From Falsochrobactrum ovis (lineage in GTDB: Bacteria > Pseudomonadota > Alphaproteobacteria > Rhizobiales > Rhizobiaceae), in contig NZ_QLMK01000002.1 in the NCBI RefSeq assembly GCF_003259955.1, forward strand, positions 62,001-126,000: a DNA stretch of 64,000 bases, in the 5' to 3' direction. The notes under the pieces were generated by a model. That model ran no database searches, was not told the origin of the DNA, and worked only from the letters and a program-made list of their open reading frames with translations. A program made the position numbers and the translations under genes. Positions within the stretch are counted from its first letter, which is position 1; every line of letters begins with the position of its first letter. Below, one piece after another: positions 8,972-18,766 of this stretch.

Positions 8972-9543
8972 GCTCCATCCGGTTTATTCAAATATGTCAG
9001 CATTGTTGACTTAACTCAATCATCATGAATATTTTTTGATAGGTTGGAATTTACTTGGGATCGGAAACTATTTGGGAGGAAAAATCAGCGCTTTAAAATA
9101 TGAGTTATTTGACTGATAGTCGTCAGGTTCCATAGGGCGGACAGAGCGCGAAGGCGAGCTTTATTTTCTTTATTTCGGAGAAATGAGCTGGAGCGAGCTT
9201 AGATAGCTGGTTTTACTAGTCAAAATCGATGAGTTTGCGCAGAAGTTTTTGTACTAGGTCGAGTTGAAACGAGGGGCATGCAGTGGCGCTAAAATAATGC
9301 TGATTTTATGATTAAAAGTTATCGTTTTTGGTCTTAAGTCGGCGTCCCATGCCCATCGATGACTAAAATGGGGAAGTTCTGCCTCGATGAAAAATCAATA
9401 ATTACTTGCTTTTAAACAAAAAATAGTAGTTTTAACTCCGCTTTTTAACTAGTTTTCAGCTTAATGTTTGACATTGCGTCATTTCAGCTCAACTCTTTCG
9501 TGCCGGAATGGTGATTTTCCGGTCTAACGATGGGGCGACGATT
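8972..9543. other. Intergenic region, 572 bases
   Basis: An AT-rich divergent region between the MarR gene and the glycine-rich small protein gene. I see no RNA gene, no convincing terminator and no ORF with a good ribosome binding site. It presumably holds two promoters. Confidence 0.5.
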
Positions 9544-9825
9544 ATGGAATCTTTAATACCTATCATTCTCCAGCTTGTAGCAGGGGCCGTTGGCGGCAAT
9601 ATTGCTGGCGCAGCGAAAAATATTAATCTTGGAACGACTGGCAATACTGTTGCCGGTGGTATTGGTGGCGTCATTCTCGGGCAAATTCTGCCGCTGATTG
9701 CTAGCGGTGGATTGGATTCAGTTTTGAATGGTGTCGTTGGCAATCTGGCTGGCGGAGGCGTGGGCGGTGTCATCCTGACCGCAGTCGTCGGTTTAATTAA
9801 AAACTCTATGGCAAGCAAAGCCTGA
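9544..9825 (+). CDS. Small glycine-rich hydrophobic protein of unknown function
   Basis: 93 residues from the ATG at 9544 (MESLIPIILQLV). A start 12 codons upstream is possible but has a polar leader. The protein is almost entirely Gly, Ala, Val, Ile and Leu with repeated small-residue spacing (AGAVGGNIAGA, VAGGIGGVILG, LAGGGVGGVILTAVVG), the pattern of glycine-zipper membrane helices. Two or three helices are likely. It has no cleavable signal and no cysteine. The gene stands alone, flanked by long non-coding stretches. Similar short glycine-rich proteins occur in other rhizobia as hypotheticals. It also resembles some pore-forming peptides, but nothing here shows toxicity or immunity genes. 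Confidence 0.7.
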   Translation: MESLIPIILQLVAGAVGGNIAGAAKNINLGTTGNTVAGGIGGVILGQILPLIASGGLDSVLNGVVGNLAGGGVGGVILTAVVGLIKNSMASKA

Positions 9826-10008
9826 GCATTTCTGGCGCCAGTGAGACTTTGAACAAGCTAGGTTAATAGCACATGAAACGGGCGGCACTGTGTTGCCCGT
9901 TTATTTTTGCCATTGCTGTCTTGCTGAATACTTTGCTTTGTGTGAGAGAGAGACAATGTTTCTCGCGTCTCGCTGCTACGGACAGCGGCTGAATCAATGG
10001 AGTATTTT

Positions 10009-10659
10009 ATGGGACAGTTACAGGCCATCATCGTTCCGGTTACCCCATTTCAGCAAAATTGTACCATCCTCTTCGATACAGAAACCAAAAAAGGGGTAGT
10101 CGTTGATCCCGGCGGTGATGTCGCGCGGATCAAGGAAGCAATAGCATCACAGAATGTCGATGTGGAAGCGATCTGGATTACCCACGGCCATATTGATCAT
10201 GCCGCGGGGGCAATGGATCTTAAAGAAGAACTCGGGGTGGACATTATTGGTCCTCACCGAGATGATAAATTTTTGCTTGATAATCTAGCGACGACGGGCC
10301 TGAAATATGGGTTAACCGAAGGCGTACGTAATGTGACGCCGGATCGCTGGCTTGTTGAAGGCGAAACGATCAGTTTTGGTGAGCACAAATTTGAGGTTTT
10401 CCATTGTCCGGGTCATGCCCCTGGGCACGTTGTCTTCTTTAACAAAGATGTGCGACTTGCAATTGTAGGTGATGTTTTATTTAACGGGTCTGTCGGCCGC
10501 ACGGATTTGCCGGGCGGAGATCATTCAGCGCTGATCCGGTCCATCAAAGATAAGCTGCTGCCTCTTGGTGATGATGTTGGTTTTATTTGCGGTCACGGGC
10601 CGGGCGGGCGTTTTGGTGAGGAAAGGCGAAGCAATCCTTTCCTCATAGGCTCGGACTGA
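10009..10659 (+). CDS. Glyoxalase II-like metallo-beta-lactamase fold hydrolase
   Basis: 216 residues of the YcbL/GloB-like MBL family. The metal-binding motif THGHIDHAAG is present, along with the downstream ligands in HCPGHAPGHVVF, the Asp in AIVGDVLFNGSVGRTDL and a C-terminal His in FICGHGPGG. The gene encodes only the MBL domain, without the extra substrate domain of classical GloB, so a thioesterase-type activity on an unknown substrate is likely. I prefer the ATG at 10009 (MGQLQAIIVPVTPF) over the one at 9997, because GGAG lies 7 bases before it. Confidence 0.88.
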   Translation: MGQLQAIIVPVTPFQQNCTILFDTETKKGVVVDPGGDVARIKEAIASQNVDVEAIWITHGHIDHAAGAMDLKEELGVDIIGPHRDDKFLLDNLATTGLKYGLTEGVRNVTPDRWLVEGETISFGEHKFEVFHCPGHAPGHVVFFNKDVRLAIVGDVLFNGSVGRTDLPGGDHSALIRSIKDKLLPLGDDVGFICGHGPGGRFGEERRSNPFLIGSD

Positions 10660-10667
10660 GTTGATTT

Positions 10668-10691
10668 AAAAGCCGCTGTGAAAGCGGCTTT
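10668..10691. terminator. Bidirectional terminator between convergent genes
   Basis: AAAGCCGCT-GTGA-AAGCGGCTTT is a near-perfect stem with A- and T-rich flanks. It lies between the convergent MBL hydrolase and BA14K genes and can serve both. Confidence 0.85.
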
Positions 10692-10696
10692 CAATA

Positions 10697-11122
10697 TTAA
10701 TTTGCAGTGCAAAAGTGGTCTTGTCCGTCATAACCCCGGTAGGTTCCGGTATTCGGATTAAAAGACCGGTAGCGTTCAGAACAGTAATTATACCAACCCC
10801 GGCTCCAAGGTTCATATCCTCGATAGGTTGGTGCATAGGCTGGTGGGGCTGGGTAATAGACTGGTGGCGGAGGTGAATAAGTCGGCACTGGCTGAGCGTA
10901 AACCGGTTGCGGTTGGCTCATTATACTGCCTACAACCGCACCTGCGGCGAGGCCTAAAATGCCTGCTGCAATAGCATCACCCGTCCGATTATGGCGGTGG
11001 TGGGAGGGATGCCATCTGCCACCGTGGCGAGCCCAAGAATCGGCAGAAGCACTGGTTATAGGTGTGGCAATTGCCGAAAAACCGGCGGCAGCTAAAATAG
11101 TCATTTTTAAAAATCTGTTCAT
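10697..11122 (-). CDS. BA14K-family secreted protein
   Basis: 141 residues with a signal peptide (MNRFLKMTILAAAGFSAIA, cleavage near ASA-DSW). A histidine-rich stretch (HGGRWHPSHHRHNR) follows, then a short glycine-rich hydrophobic segment (AIAAGILGLAAGAVVGSI), a Pro/Tyr-rich linker and a C-terminal BA14K domain ending GYDGQDHFC. The domain is named after the Brucella abortus 14 kDa immunoreactive, lectin-like protein. Two cysteines in the domain (YNYCSERYRSF and HFC) may form a disulfide. It probably sits in the periplasm or at the surface. The gene is monocistronic and converges on the MBL gene. Confidence 0.88.
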   Translation of the reverse strand: MNRFLKMTILAAAGFSAIATPITSASADSWARHGGRWHPSHHRHNRTGDAIAAGILGLAAGAVVGSIMSQPQPVYAQPVPTYSPPPPVYYPAPPAYAPTYRGYEPWSRGWYNYCSERYRSFNPNTGTYRGYDGQDHFCTAN

Positions 11123-11233
11123 GTAAGCTCCTTAGAAGCGAATATCCACGCATCAAAACTGGCGTAAATTATGAACAGTAGGTTAAACTTTCCCGATGAA
11201 TATAGGCTGAATGGTTCGGCCTAGCGTAAAATG

Positions 11234-11258
11234 AAAAACCCCGGCCGGAGCCGGGGTC
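11234..11258 (-). terminator. Intrinsic terminator of the first cold-shock gene
   Basis: On the minus strand: CCCCGGC-TCCG-GCCGGGG followed by TTTTT. It lies about 22 bases after the stop of the cold-shock gene. Confidence 0.9.
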
Positions 11259-11279
11259 GAAAAGCGTTCGATTAAGCAA

Positions 11280-11495
11280 TTATTCCGTAATGGTGATATT
11301 TACAGCTTTTGGACCTTTACCGCGACGGTCCGGTTCCGTCTCGTAGGACACTTTTTGATTATCAGCTAATCCTGCCAAGCCAGAAGCCTGGACGGCAGAA
11401 ATATGGACGAAGATGTCCGCACCACCATCATCAGGTTTGATAAAGCCAAAACCTTTTTCAGAGTTGAAGAATTTGACCTGTCCGGTCTGTGCCAT
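11280..11495 (-). CDS. Cold-shock protein (CspA family)
   Basis: 71 residues, one cold-shock domain that binds single-stranded RNA and DNA and melts structures. RNP1 (EKGFGFIKP) and RNP2 (DIFVHISAV) are both present. I chose the ATG at 11495 (MAQTGQVKFFN) because family proteins start here and AAGGAACG precedes it. The longer frame upstream reads through the untranslated leader. The gene has its own terminator and a long leader (11496-11899 holds promoter and 5' UTR), as is usual for Csp genes. A second Csp gene lies at 27144-27353. Confidence 0.95.
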   Translation of the reverse strand: MAQTGQVKFFNSEKGFGFIKPDDGGADIFVHISAVQASGLAGLADNQKVSYETEPDRRGKGPKAVNITITE

Positions 11496-11899
11496 GGGAT
11501 CGTTCCTTTTCCTTGGCGCCACTGTCTTTGTGAGAACAGCGGAATTACAACTTCTGCCGAACGCACCACACACCCGGCAGAGGGTCATGCAGGCAGTTCT
11601 CGACATTGGGGAAGGAACCGATCATTGCCAGAGTTTGCACTCTAACCCGGAACTTCTAGCGGCTCCGGCTCGCCGTTCTTTCAGTCTTCCATTTGTTCGC
11701 AAAACGCCCGGACATCAAAAGACTGATCTATGATACGAAATTTGGCAAGCAAATTCTTCATCTCACAGGTAAATATCTAAATTTGCTAGAAAATAACAAA
11801 AATATTTTCAATAATATCCCGGATTATCGGCTTAATTTTTCTAAATTATAGCAACACTGCGATCTATATTACTATGTTGATCAGGGTGCTGAGTTAGAA
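11496..11899. other. Leader and promoter region of the cold-shock gene
   Basis: 404 bases between the cold-shock start and the stop of the lytic transglycosylase gene, both on the minus strand. The part near 11730-11890 is AT-rich and probably holds the csp promoter. I see no other gene. Confidence 0.45.
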
Positions 11900-12808
11900 T
11901 TAACGGTTACGCAGAACGATGCATGAGCCGCCGGCGGCACGAAGCTTCCCGCAAATTTGATCCGCTTCTTTTCGATTATCCGCGCCGATGCGCACCGCAT
12001 AGATGCCGCGGCGTGCTATCGGTGAACGAACCCGGCTGATGACGGGATTGTGCGTCGCCAATACCGAAGGAAACTGCTTGCGTAATCGTTGCCATTGGTT
12101 GACCGCTACATTGCGCCGAAAATTGCCAGCGACCTGGATTCCCCACGGTTTTGGCTTGATACGCGCCATAGGGATTGTCGCTTTGCGGATGACAGGCAGA
12201 AGCTCGCAGGCTTGCATAAATGGAAGTTTGGGATCAAGCGGTCTGTTTGTGATCTCAGCCCCAGACGCAAAACTATCCGCAGGTAGCCCGGTGATGTCCA
12301 AAACATAATTTTCGGTTTCCAAAGGAAGGAACCCGCCGGATCGCTTCCAACGAGAAACGCGGCCAGGTCCGGCATTATAGGCGGCAGCGGCCAGTCCCCA
12401 ATTGCCGAAATCGCGTCTTAAATCGCTCAAGAAATGTGCAGAGGCTGGTATCGCCTGTTTTATATCGAAAGGGTCAGCAAGCCCGCGTTCTTTTGCCGTA
12501 TAGGGCATGAATTGAGCAATGCCTTGGGCGCCGACTGGACTGACAGCATGAGGATTAAAATGGCTTTCTTTCCAGATGAGCCTTGCAAAGAAATCCTTTG
12601 GAATGGAGTGGGCATCCGCGCTTGTTTCGATTAGCTTGCATATTTCACGACTGGTAGGTGGCGGCGCGTTTTCGTTATTAATGGCCGATTGGGCCGCAGG
12701 CGAGCTTTCAGCAAGTGCATCTGAGGCAAAGCATGTTCTAAGTAGCAGTAGTGCTAAGACAGGTACAAAACGGTAAAATGTCCTACTTAAACTACATAAT
12801 AGCTTCAA
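11900..12808 (-). CDS. Lytic transglycosylase (SLT domain) with C-terminal SPOR-like region
   Basis: 302 residues. An N-terminal signal sequence (FVPVLALLLLRTCF) is followed by an SLT domain (about 55-165) with the catalytic Glu in LIWKESHFNPHAVSPVGAQG and the AAAAYNAGPGRVSRW block. These enzymes cleave the glycan strand of peptidoglycan and form 1,6-anhydro-MurNAc ends. After a Pro/Lys linker the last 80 residues (WGIQVAGNF to GSCIVL) look like a SPOR-type domain that binds denuded glycan at division sites; this is an inference from the pattern. It is a periplasmic protein encoded by a single gene. Confidence 0.87.
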   Translation of the reverse strand: MKLLCSLSRTFYRFVPVLALLLLRTCFASDALAESSPAAQSAINNENAPPPTSREICKLIETSADAHSIPKDFFARLIWKESHFNPHAVSPVGAQGIAQFMPYTAKERGLADPFDIKQAIPASAHFLSDLRRDFGNWGLAAAAYNAGPGRVSRWKRSGGFLPLETENYVLDITGLPADSFASGAEITNRPLDPKLPFMQACELLPVIRKATIPMARIKPKPWGIQVAGNFRRNVAVNQWQRLRKQFPSVLATHNPVISRVRSPIARRGIYAVRIGADNRKEADQICGKLRAAGGSCIVLRNR

Positions 12809-13061
12809 ACCGAGCTCCCAAGCTAAAAACAGCTGGTAGTTTCTCGTAGTTTTATATGGAAATCAATTATCCAGTATAAAGAAACGAGTCGAGCTATGCT
12901 TTTGCCGTTTTGTATGTAAAGCGAGTTACACAACAGGAATGGCTATATGAATAGTTGCTACGGTTTCTTGCCAAGAAACTGATTTATATAAACTGACTGC
13001 CGATAGCGGACTAATACTATGCCGCCGTTACCGTTCCATATGCTTCTTGGAAGTTGAACCG

Positions 13062-14747
13062 CTATGGTTCGTATGGAATGTCATCTGTGGGTATTAACTC
13101 CCAATCAAATCCTGCAAAACTGATTGGTTCCGGTTTGTGTATAGGCCAAGTAGACGGATTAAAATAATATTTGTCAATAAACTGGATCTCGTCATAATAA
13201 TGACCTTCCGCATCAAAAATCAAAGCCAAGTATGAATTATAACTGTTGGTTGAAATACACGTGCTTCCGGTAATCCAATTTGGTGCAACTTTGAACTTAT
13301 CACCAGGCTTTCCTTTGCTGGAGCAGACATACCCCCTTTCATCGATGTATAAATTACTATCTAAATCAGAGAAAAAACTCATATTTATATAATCTACTCC
13401 AGATATGGAGTTGTCATTAATAATTATATTAAAAGCTAAATTAAATAATTCGACATTGGAACAGTTCTTTTCAGGCCAAATCATAATACTGTCTGGCTTG
13501 TATTGGTATGCGCAGGCTCGTTCAGGATATTCCTTATTTACATTTTTTATAAATACATACTTTCTAGCAATGCTTTTTGTTGGCTCCGTAATTTCTCCTT
13601 TGCTGAAGTATGAGAGAGATTGTAAACCATTGTCTTTCGAGCTTGGAATATATTTATCAGGAAGCAGTTTAGGATCTATGTTTATGTAGCCTCTGTTTCC
13701 GTATTGCTCATATATTAAGATAGAAAGAGTGTTATGAATATATCCAAACCAATATTCTGCACCAAATGCGCATAATAAACTTATGCTAAATCTGCCAGAT
13801 ATATAGGTAATATCGGAGGTTCTTTTTGGTGCACCGGATATATCCATCGTGAATGTCTGTTTAGCCGTAGGAAAAATGGGTTGTGCGTCCCATTTTGTAA
13901 TTTCCTGTTCTTTAAAAATATTAAATGGCCAAAAATAACCTTTGAATGTATAAAATCCGCTGAAAATGGTTCCAAAAGAATAGTCAGTGTAATTTTCTAA
14001 GTTTGTAATGCAGGCTCGGTAAATATGGTTTGATTCTTTAGAAAATTTTTTTTCCGTTAAAGAAATACTGTACTCATACTCACGCCACGCATTGTTATCG
14101 GACATAGGTCCGGGAGTGATAGTATCATTTTCGTCCCCTCCATGGTACTTTTGAGCGCCAAACCATTCAAAATCATCGGGTTGGAAGGTTATTTGGCCGA
14201 TACTTTTAATATCAACTTTTGCTTTAAATTCGCCATTGAGACTAGATTTAATTCTTTTTTGAGGGATGCCTTGATCGTCTCGAATTTCTACTTCAAATCC
14301 AATTTGAATCTCAGAAGATGCGGAAGTCGTTTGAATATAATAATGTAAGTATGCGCAACCGTTTGAAATATAATCGGGTTTTGTATCGACGAGTGAAGGC
14401 GAATTTTCGACAATAGGTGATGAAAAAGCATTTTTCGTATCCTCATAAGACCAGCCCACTGATCCTTTGTCGCCCAGCGGATCGCCGTTAACATAATTTA
14501 TCGGTCTGCAACCAGCCTTGATGTTTTGAACAGGAGGACATTTATCGTCGGGCAATGGATTTCCATTGTTGTCCGTTAAGTCAAGAATTGCGATTACAAG
14601 CACTTGATGCAAGCCATTGGCGTAAATAATGTCTGAGGGTTTGGTGTTTGCTTCTCGCCAAAGTTGCAGGCGTATATTGCTGACATTTTGCCAAGCAGAT
14701 TTATTGAAATCCGAATTATTACTGTCTTGCATATTTCGTAGCCCCAT
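13062..14747 (-). CDS. AT-rich orphan protein of unknown function
   Basis: 561 residues that I cannot assign. The gene is clearly more AT-rich than its neighbours, with many AAT, ATA and TTA codons, which suggests horizontal transfer. There is no signal peptide or membrane helix. The sequence is rich in Tyr, Phe, Asn, Asp and Ser and reads as all-beta: HQVLVIAILDLTD (about 47-59) starts an Ig-like domain, followed by INYVNGDPLG and VGWSYEDTKNAF. About nine cysteines are scattered. The N-terminal pattern (xNGxxQVxVxI, then W-S-x-N-x-F) recalls, from memory, poorly described proteins of Pseudomonas and insect-associated bacteria. GGGGACTT precedes the ATG. No neighbour suggests a toxin-immunity or secretion partner. 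Confidence 0.8.
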   Translation of the reverse strand: MGLRNMQDSNNSDFNKSAWQNVSNIRLQLWREANTKPSDIIYANGLHQVLVIAILDLTDNNGNPLPDDKCPPVQNIKAGCRPINYVNGDPLGDKGSVGWSYEDTKNAFSSPIVENSPSLVDTKPDYISNGCAYLHYYIQTTSASSEIQIGFEVEIRDDQGIPQKRIKSSLNGEFKAKVDIKSIGQITFQPDDFEWFGAQKYHGGDENDTITPGPMSDNNAWREYEYSISLTEKKFSKESNHIYRACITNLENYTDYSFGTIFSGFYTFKGYFWPFNIFKEQEITKWDAQPIFPTAKQTFTMDISGAPKRTSDITYISGRFSISLLCAFGAEYWFGYIHNTLSILIYEQYGNRGYINIDPKLLPDKYIPSSKDNGLQSLSYFSKGEITEPTKSIARKYVFIKNVNKEYPERACAYQYKPDSIMIWPEKNCSNVELFNLAFNIIINDNSISGVDYINMSFFSDLDSNLYIDERGYVCSSKGKPGDKFKVAPNWITGSTCISTNSYNSYLALIFDAEGHYYDEIQFIDKYYFNPSTWPIHKPEPISFAGFDWELIPTDDIPYEP

Positions 14748-14874
14748 AAGTCCCCAAGATCGAGATGCCTCGAAGATCGTAGAGAATTATATGATTGGAC
14801 AGGTATCGTCATGCTGTTAACCAATCCAGCTCGCCCGGGGGGTGAGCGGAAATGTGATTAAACATTGAGGAGAG

Positions 14875-17640
14875 TTAACGGCCTGGTCGACCGGTTTTCC
14901 CAGGTCTACGCGCTTTGCGTGCAGAAGAAGGGCCTTCATAGGAACCTAATCCGGGGCGCTCACGACGAATTGCAGGATCACTATCCCCCGCTGGGACTTC
15001 TGTGCGTTTGACGGTCATTTCATCCAGCGTGTTCTTACGAAACAAGGGCTTAGCCATATCTGTTCCGGGGCCCATATTATCGAGGGAAGGCTTTTGGAAT
15101 AGTGATTTTCGGTTTTGTTTTCCGCTTCCTGCTCCACGGTTTGAACCAGAAAATTCCGCCTCGATTTCACGTGCTAATGGGTCGTCAGCAATGGCGAGTT
15201 CGGTTTCTCGTAGGCGCTTGATCTCATCACGAAGGCGAGCAGCTTTTTCAAAATCAAGATCAGCGGCTGCGTCACGCATCTGCTTTTCCAGATGTTCGAG
15301 ATGCGAGGCGAGATTATTACCCATCATAGCGCCTTCTTCAGCGAAGCCTGAAATGTCGGCGCGAACGTGATCGCGTTCATAGACGGAGTCGAGAATATCC
15401 GAAATATTCTTTTTCACAGAGGCAGGGGTAATACCATGTTCTTTATTGTAAGCTTCCTGCTTTTCGCGGCGACGGCAGGTCTCTTGCATCGCGCGTTGCA
15501 TGGAACCGGTTATCGTATCGGCGTAAAGAATGACCTTGCCGTCAACATTCCGCGCTGCGCGTCCGATGGTCTGGACAAGGGAGGTTTCGGACCGTAGAAA
15601 GCCCTCTTTATCCGCATCCAGAATTGCCACAAATCCACATTCGGGTATATCAAGACCTTCGCGTAATAGATTGATGCCAATCAGAACATCAAATGCACCT
15701 AGCCGCAAATCGCGAATGATTTCGATACGTTCAAGCGTATCAATATCAGAGTGCATATAGCGCACCCGCACGCCTTGTTCGTGCAAATATTCGGTCAAGT
15801 CTTCCGCCATGCGCTTGGTCAAAACCGTGCAAAGTGTGCGATAACCTTTGCGGGCCGTTTCACGGATTTCGCCGAGAACATCATCGACTTGGTTCTTCGC
15901 AGGGCGTACTTCCACAGGCGGATCTATCAGGCCTGTTGGGCGGATGACTTGTTCGGCAAACACACCACCGGCTTCTTCCAATTCCCATTTGCCAGGCGTA
16001 GCCGAGACAGCAATGGTTTGCGGACGCATGGCGTCCCATTCTTCAAAACGAAGGGGCCGGTTGTCCATACAAGAAGGAAGACGGAAACCATATTCCGCGA
16101 GGGTGGCTTTTCGGCGGAAGTCTCCCCGATACATACCGCCGATCTGGGGTACAGTCACATGACTTTCATCCAGGAAAACCAAGGCATTGTCGGGTATATA
16201 TTCAAATAGGGTTGGCGGTGGCTCACCGGGTTGGCGACCTGTAAGATAACGGGAATAATTTTCGATACCATTGCAGACGCCTGCAGCTTGCAGCATTTCA
16301 AGATCAAAATTGGTCCGTTGCTCCAAGCGCTGAGCTTCTAATAAACGGCCAGCTCGCGTGAGTTCAATAAGGCGTTGCTCTAATTCTTCCTGAATAGATT
16401 TTATTGCCTGATTGAGGGTCGGGCGCGGCGTTACGTAGTGGGAATTTGCGTAAATTTTTACCGATTGAAGTTCACCGGTTTTTTGACCAGTTAGGGGATC
16501 GAATTCGGTAATAGTCTCAATTTCGTCGCCAAAAAGTGAGATCCGCCAGGCACGATCTTCTAAGTGGGCGGGGAAAATTTCGATCGTGTCGCCACGTACC
16601 CGGAAAGAGCCGCGAACGAAATTGATGTCTTGCCGCTTATATTGCTGGGCGACCAGATCGGCGAGAAGCTGGCGCTGGTCTAGCCGGTCTCCGATTTTCA
16701 TTTCGAAGGTCATGGCGGTATAGGTTTCGACCGAGCCAATACCGTAGATGCAGGATACGGACGCCACGATGATAACATCGTCGCGCTCCAGCAAGGCACG
16801 GGTTGCGGAGTGACGCATACGGTCGATCTGTTCGTTTACCGTCGATTCTTTCTCGATATAGGTGTCGGATCGCGCCACATAGGCTTCCGGCTGGTAATAA
16901 TCATAATAGGAAACAAAATATTCCACCGCATTATTGGGGAAAAAGTTGCGAAATTCCCCATAAAGCTGTGCTGCAAGAGTCTTATTGGGTGCTAAAATGA
17001 GTGCCGGGCGCTGGGTCTCTTGGATGACCTTGGCCATGGTAAATGTCTTACCAGACCCGGTAACGCCGAGTAGGACTTGGGTGCGTTCGCCTTCGTCAAG
17101 TCCCGATACCAGAGATTTAATCGCCGTCGGCTGGTCGCCCGCGGGCTCAAAGTCCGAGACCATCTCAAAGCGACGACCGCCTTCAGATTTATCTGGCCGG
17201 GCGGGACGGTGAGGCGTCCACAATTTGCCATTCTTGAAAAGCGGATTGCCGGATTCGATAAGTTCGGAAAGCGCTTTTACGGTTGCAGTCGCACCAGTCG
17301 GGTTGAGCTGGGTTGCCTCTTCAAGACTGATATCCAGACCTGCAACGGGATTGAGACCAGATGCAGCCCGCTCTTTCGCTGTGGCGGCACCACCAAGCGA
17401 TGTGCCGCGCGCGCTTTTCGAGGATGTGCCACTGCGGGTGGAAGCCTTTTTTGGGCTTTTCAGCGACTTAGCCAGTTTCCCCTTTTTGGGGGTTTCTGAT
17501 GCTTGGGTGCTAATCTCTTTTGCCCAATCCGCAATCGAGCCGGAAAGCGGCGCACCTGAAAACTCAGCTTGCGGAGCTTCGCCGAAGCCGCCAGCCTGAT
17601 TATTCGAATCTGTGGTATATTTATCTTTTGAAGAAGCCAT
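14875..17640 (-). CDS. uvrB: Excinuclease ABC subunit B
   Basis: 921 residues, the damage-verifying helicase-like subunit of nucleotide excision repair. Visible motifs are Walker A ([12 protein letters not shown]), the beta-hairpin region [12 protein letters not shown], the DESH box ([13 protein letters not shown]), motif VI (QTIGRAARN) and a C-terminal UVR domain ([17 protein letters not shown]) that binds UvrC. It is much longer than E. coli UvrB (673). About 145 polar residues precede the core, and about 90 follow the UVR domain, ending in a basic tail ([15 protein letters not shown]). Such extensions are common in this order. I chose the ATG at 17640 (MASSKDKY); the frame is open to 17754 but reads a hydrophobic, atypical leader into the promoter shared with the thioesterase. 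Confidence 0.95.
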   Translation of the reverse strand: MASSKDKYTTDSNNQAGGFGEAPQAEFSGAPLSGSIADWAKEISTQASETPKKGKLAKSLKSPKKASTRSGTSSKSARGTSLGGAATAKERAASGLNPVAGLDISLEEATQLNPTGATATVKALSELIESGNPLFKNGKLWTPHRPARPDKSEGGRRFEMVSDFEPAGDQPTAIKSLVSGLDEGERTQVLLGVTGSGKTFTMAKVIQETQRPALILAPNKTLAAQLYGEFRNFFPNNAVEYFVSYYDYYQPEAYVARSDTYIEKESTVNEQIDRMRHSATRALLERDDVIIVASVSCIYGIGSVETYTAMTFEMKIGDRLDQRQLLADLVAQQYKRQDINFVRGSFRVRGDTIEIFPAHLEDRAWRISLFGDEIETITEFDPLTGQKTGELQSVKIYANSHYVTPRPTLNQAIKSIQEELEQRLIELTRAGRLLEAQRLEQRTNFDLEMLQAAGVCNGIENYSRYLTGRQPGEPPPTLFEYIPDNALVFLDESHVTVPQIGGMYRGDFRRKATLAEYGFRLPSCMDNRPLRFEEWDAMRPQTIAVSATPGKWELEEAGGVFAEQVIRPTGLIDPPVEVRPAKNQVDDVLGEIRETARKGYRTLCTVLTKRMAEDLTEYLHEQGVRVRYMHSDIDTLERIEIIRDLRLGAFDVLIGINLLREGLDIPECGFVAILDADKEGFLRSETSLVQTIGRAARNVDGKVILYADTITGSMQRAMQETCRRREKQEAYNKEHGITPASVKKNISDILDSVYERDHVRADISGFAEEGAMMGNNLASHLEHLEKQMRDAAADLDFEKAARLRDEIKRLRETELAIADDPLAREIEAEFSGSNRGAGSGKQNRKSLFQKPSLDNMGPGTDMAKPLFRKNTLDEMTVKRTEVPAGDSDPAIRRERPGLGSYEGPSSARKARRPGKTGRPGR

Positions 17641-17768
17641 AATACCAATATGGATTTTCGCCATGTAAATGAAAAGGGCGGTGAGACAAATTGATCGGAA
17701 AGCGCTGGAAATATACCAAAAGCTGACGCATATTCGCGCCGATTCAAAAATCAAATAGGAATTTAATT

Positions 17769-18155
17769 ATGAGCGAAGACGCAAATCCGCAGGGAATGCT
17801 GACACTTCGTGTGCCAGCCATGCCCCAGGATGCTAATGCAGCATTCGATATTTTCGGTGGCTGGGTAATGGCGCAGATGGATTCAGCGTGCGGTATCCGC
17901 GCTGCCGAACGGGCAAAGGGTCGGGTCGTAACAGCTGCGGTGCGCGAAATGTCTTTTGCGCGGCCGGTTAAAATTGGCGACACGCTTTGTGTTTATACCG
18001 ATATTATAAAGGTTGGCCGGACTTCCATTACGCTGAAAGTGGAGGCATGGGCACAACGCTATCTCACTCAGCAGAAGGAATTGGTCACCCATGGCGAGTT
18101 TATCATGGTAGCGCTTGACGAAAACGGTAAACCGACCCCACTTCCTGCGGAATAG
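17769..18155 (+). CDS. YciA-like acyl-CoA thioesterase
   Basis: 128 residues with a single hotdog domain. The catalytic Asp region is AAFDIFGGWVMAQMD, followed by MSFARPVKIGDTLCVYTDI and TSITLKVEAWAQR, all typical of YciA-type thioesterases, which hydrolyse acyl-CoA to free acid and CoA. It acts in the cytoplasm, usually as a hexamer. AGGAA lies about 6 bases before the ATG. The gene diverges from uvrB. Substrate range cannot be inferred. Confidence 0.9.
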   Translation: MSEDANPQGMLTLRVPAMPQDANAAFDIFGGWVMAQMDSACGIRAAERAKGRVVTAAVREMSFARPVKIGDTLCVYTDIIKVGRTSITLKVEAWAQRYLTQQKELVTHGEFIMVALDENGKPTPLPAE

Positions 18156-18412
18156 ATTATCAGCACGAAACCATCGAATAAGAACCGCGTCTAGTTGCAG
18201 GTGCGGTTCGGCATAATTGCAAGTTCAAATGAAATAGTCGGCCTATTCGTTGGCGGTCCATAGTCCGGGAAGATAAGAGCAGGGTGCGCGTTTAAAAGAG
18301 GCGATAAACCTCGATACAGAATATACGCGAAATTACTGTTGGTTTTTGCTAACAGATTACTGCGGCATTGGGCCGGCCGCCCCATTATCATTCGCGCCTT
18401 AAAGATCATTCC

Positions 18413-18763
18413 ATGTCTGCATTGTTGTCGCCAAGTATCCTTCCGATATTGCTTTTGATTGGATCGAATATTTTCATGACTTTTGCCTGGTATGGGCATT
18501 TGAAGTTCCCGCACACTCCGCTTTTGACGGTCATATTCGCAAGTTGGGGAATAGCACTCATTGAATATTTCATGGCTGTACCGGCAAACCGCATTGGACA
18601 TGAGGTTTACTCTGCAGCCCAATTAAAAACGATGCAGGAAGTGATCACGTTGGTGGTGTTCAGCCTGTTCTCGGTCTTTTACTTAAAAGAAGCGCTCGGT
18701 TGGAACCATCTGCTCGGATTTGCGCTGATCGCGGGTGGAGCAGCCCTTATTTTTAAGGCATGA
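18413..18763 (+). CDS. DMT-superfamily (DUF486) small membrane protein
   Basis: 116 residues with four predicted helices: LPILLLIGSNIFMTFAW, LLTVIFASWGIALIEYFMAV, a third from EVITLVVFSLFSVFYL, and HLLGFALIAGGAALIF. The motif FMTFAWYGHLK and the block EYFMAVPANRIGH are typical of DUF486, a group related to small multidrug-type DMT transporters. I chose the ATG at 18413, since family members start MSALLSP-like and the upstream extension is polar. The ribosome binding site is weak. The substrate is unknown. Confidence 0.88.
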   Translation: MSALLSPSILPILLLIGSNIFMTFAWYGHLKFPHTPLLTVIFASWGIALIEYFMAVPANRIGHEVYSAAQLKTMQEVITLVVFSLFSVFYLKEALGWNHLLGFALIAGGAALIFKA

Positions 18764-18766
18764 AGT

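Noticed and set aside
14831-14849. GCTCGCCC-GGG-GGGTGAGC hairpin as a uvrB terminator
   Set aside because: It pairs fully only on the plus strand (G-U pair) and has no T-run. It also lies on the upstream side of the uvrB stop, between the orphan gene and uvrB.
15751-16209. Long plus-strand frame inside uvrB
   Set aside because: It is a shadow of the highly conserved uvrB coding strand.
18191-18622. 143-codon minus-strand frame antisense to the DUF486 gene
   Set aside because: The DUF486 frame has four clear helices and family motifs. The antisense frame reads as random, cysteine- and arginine-scattered sequence.
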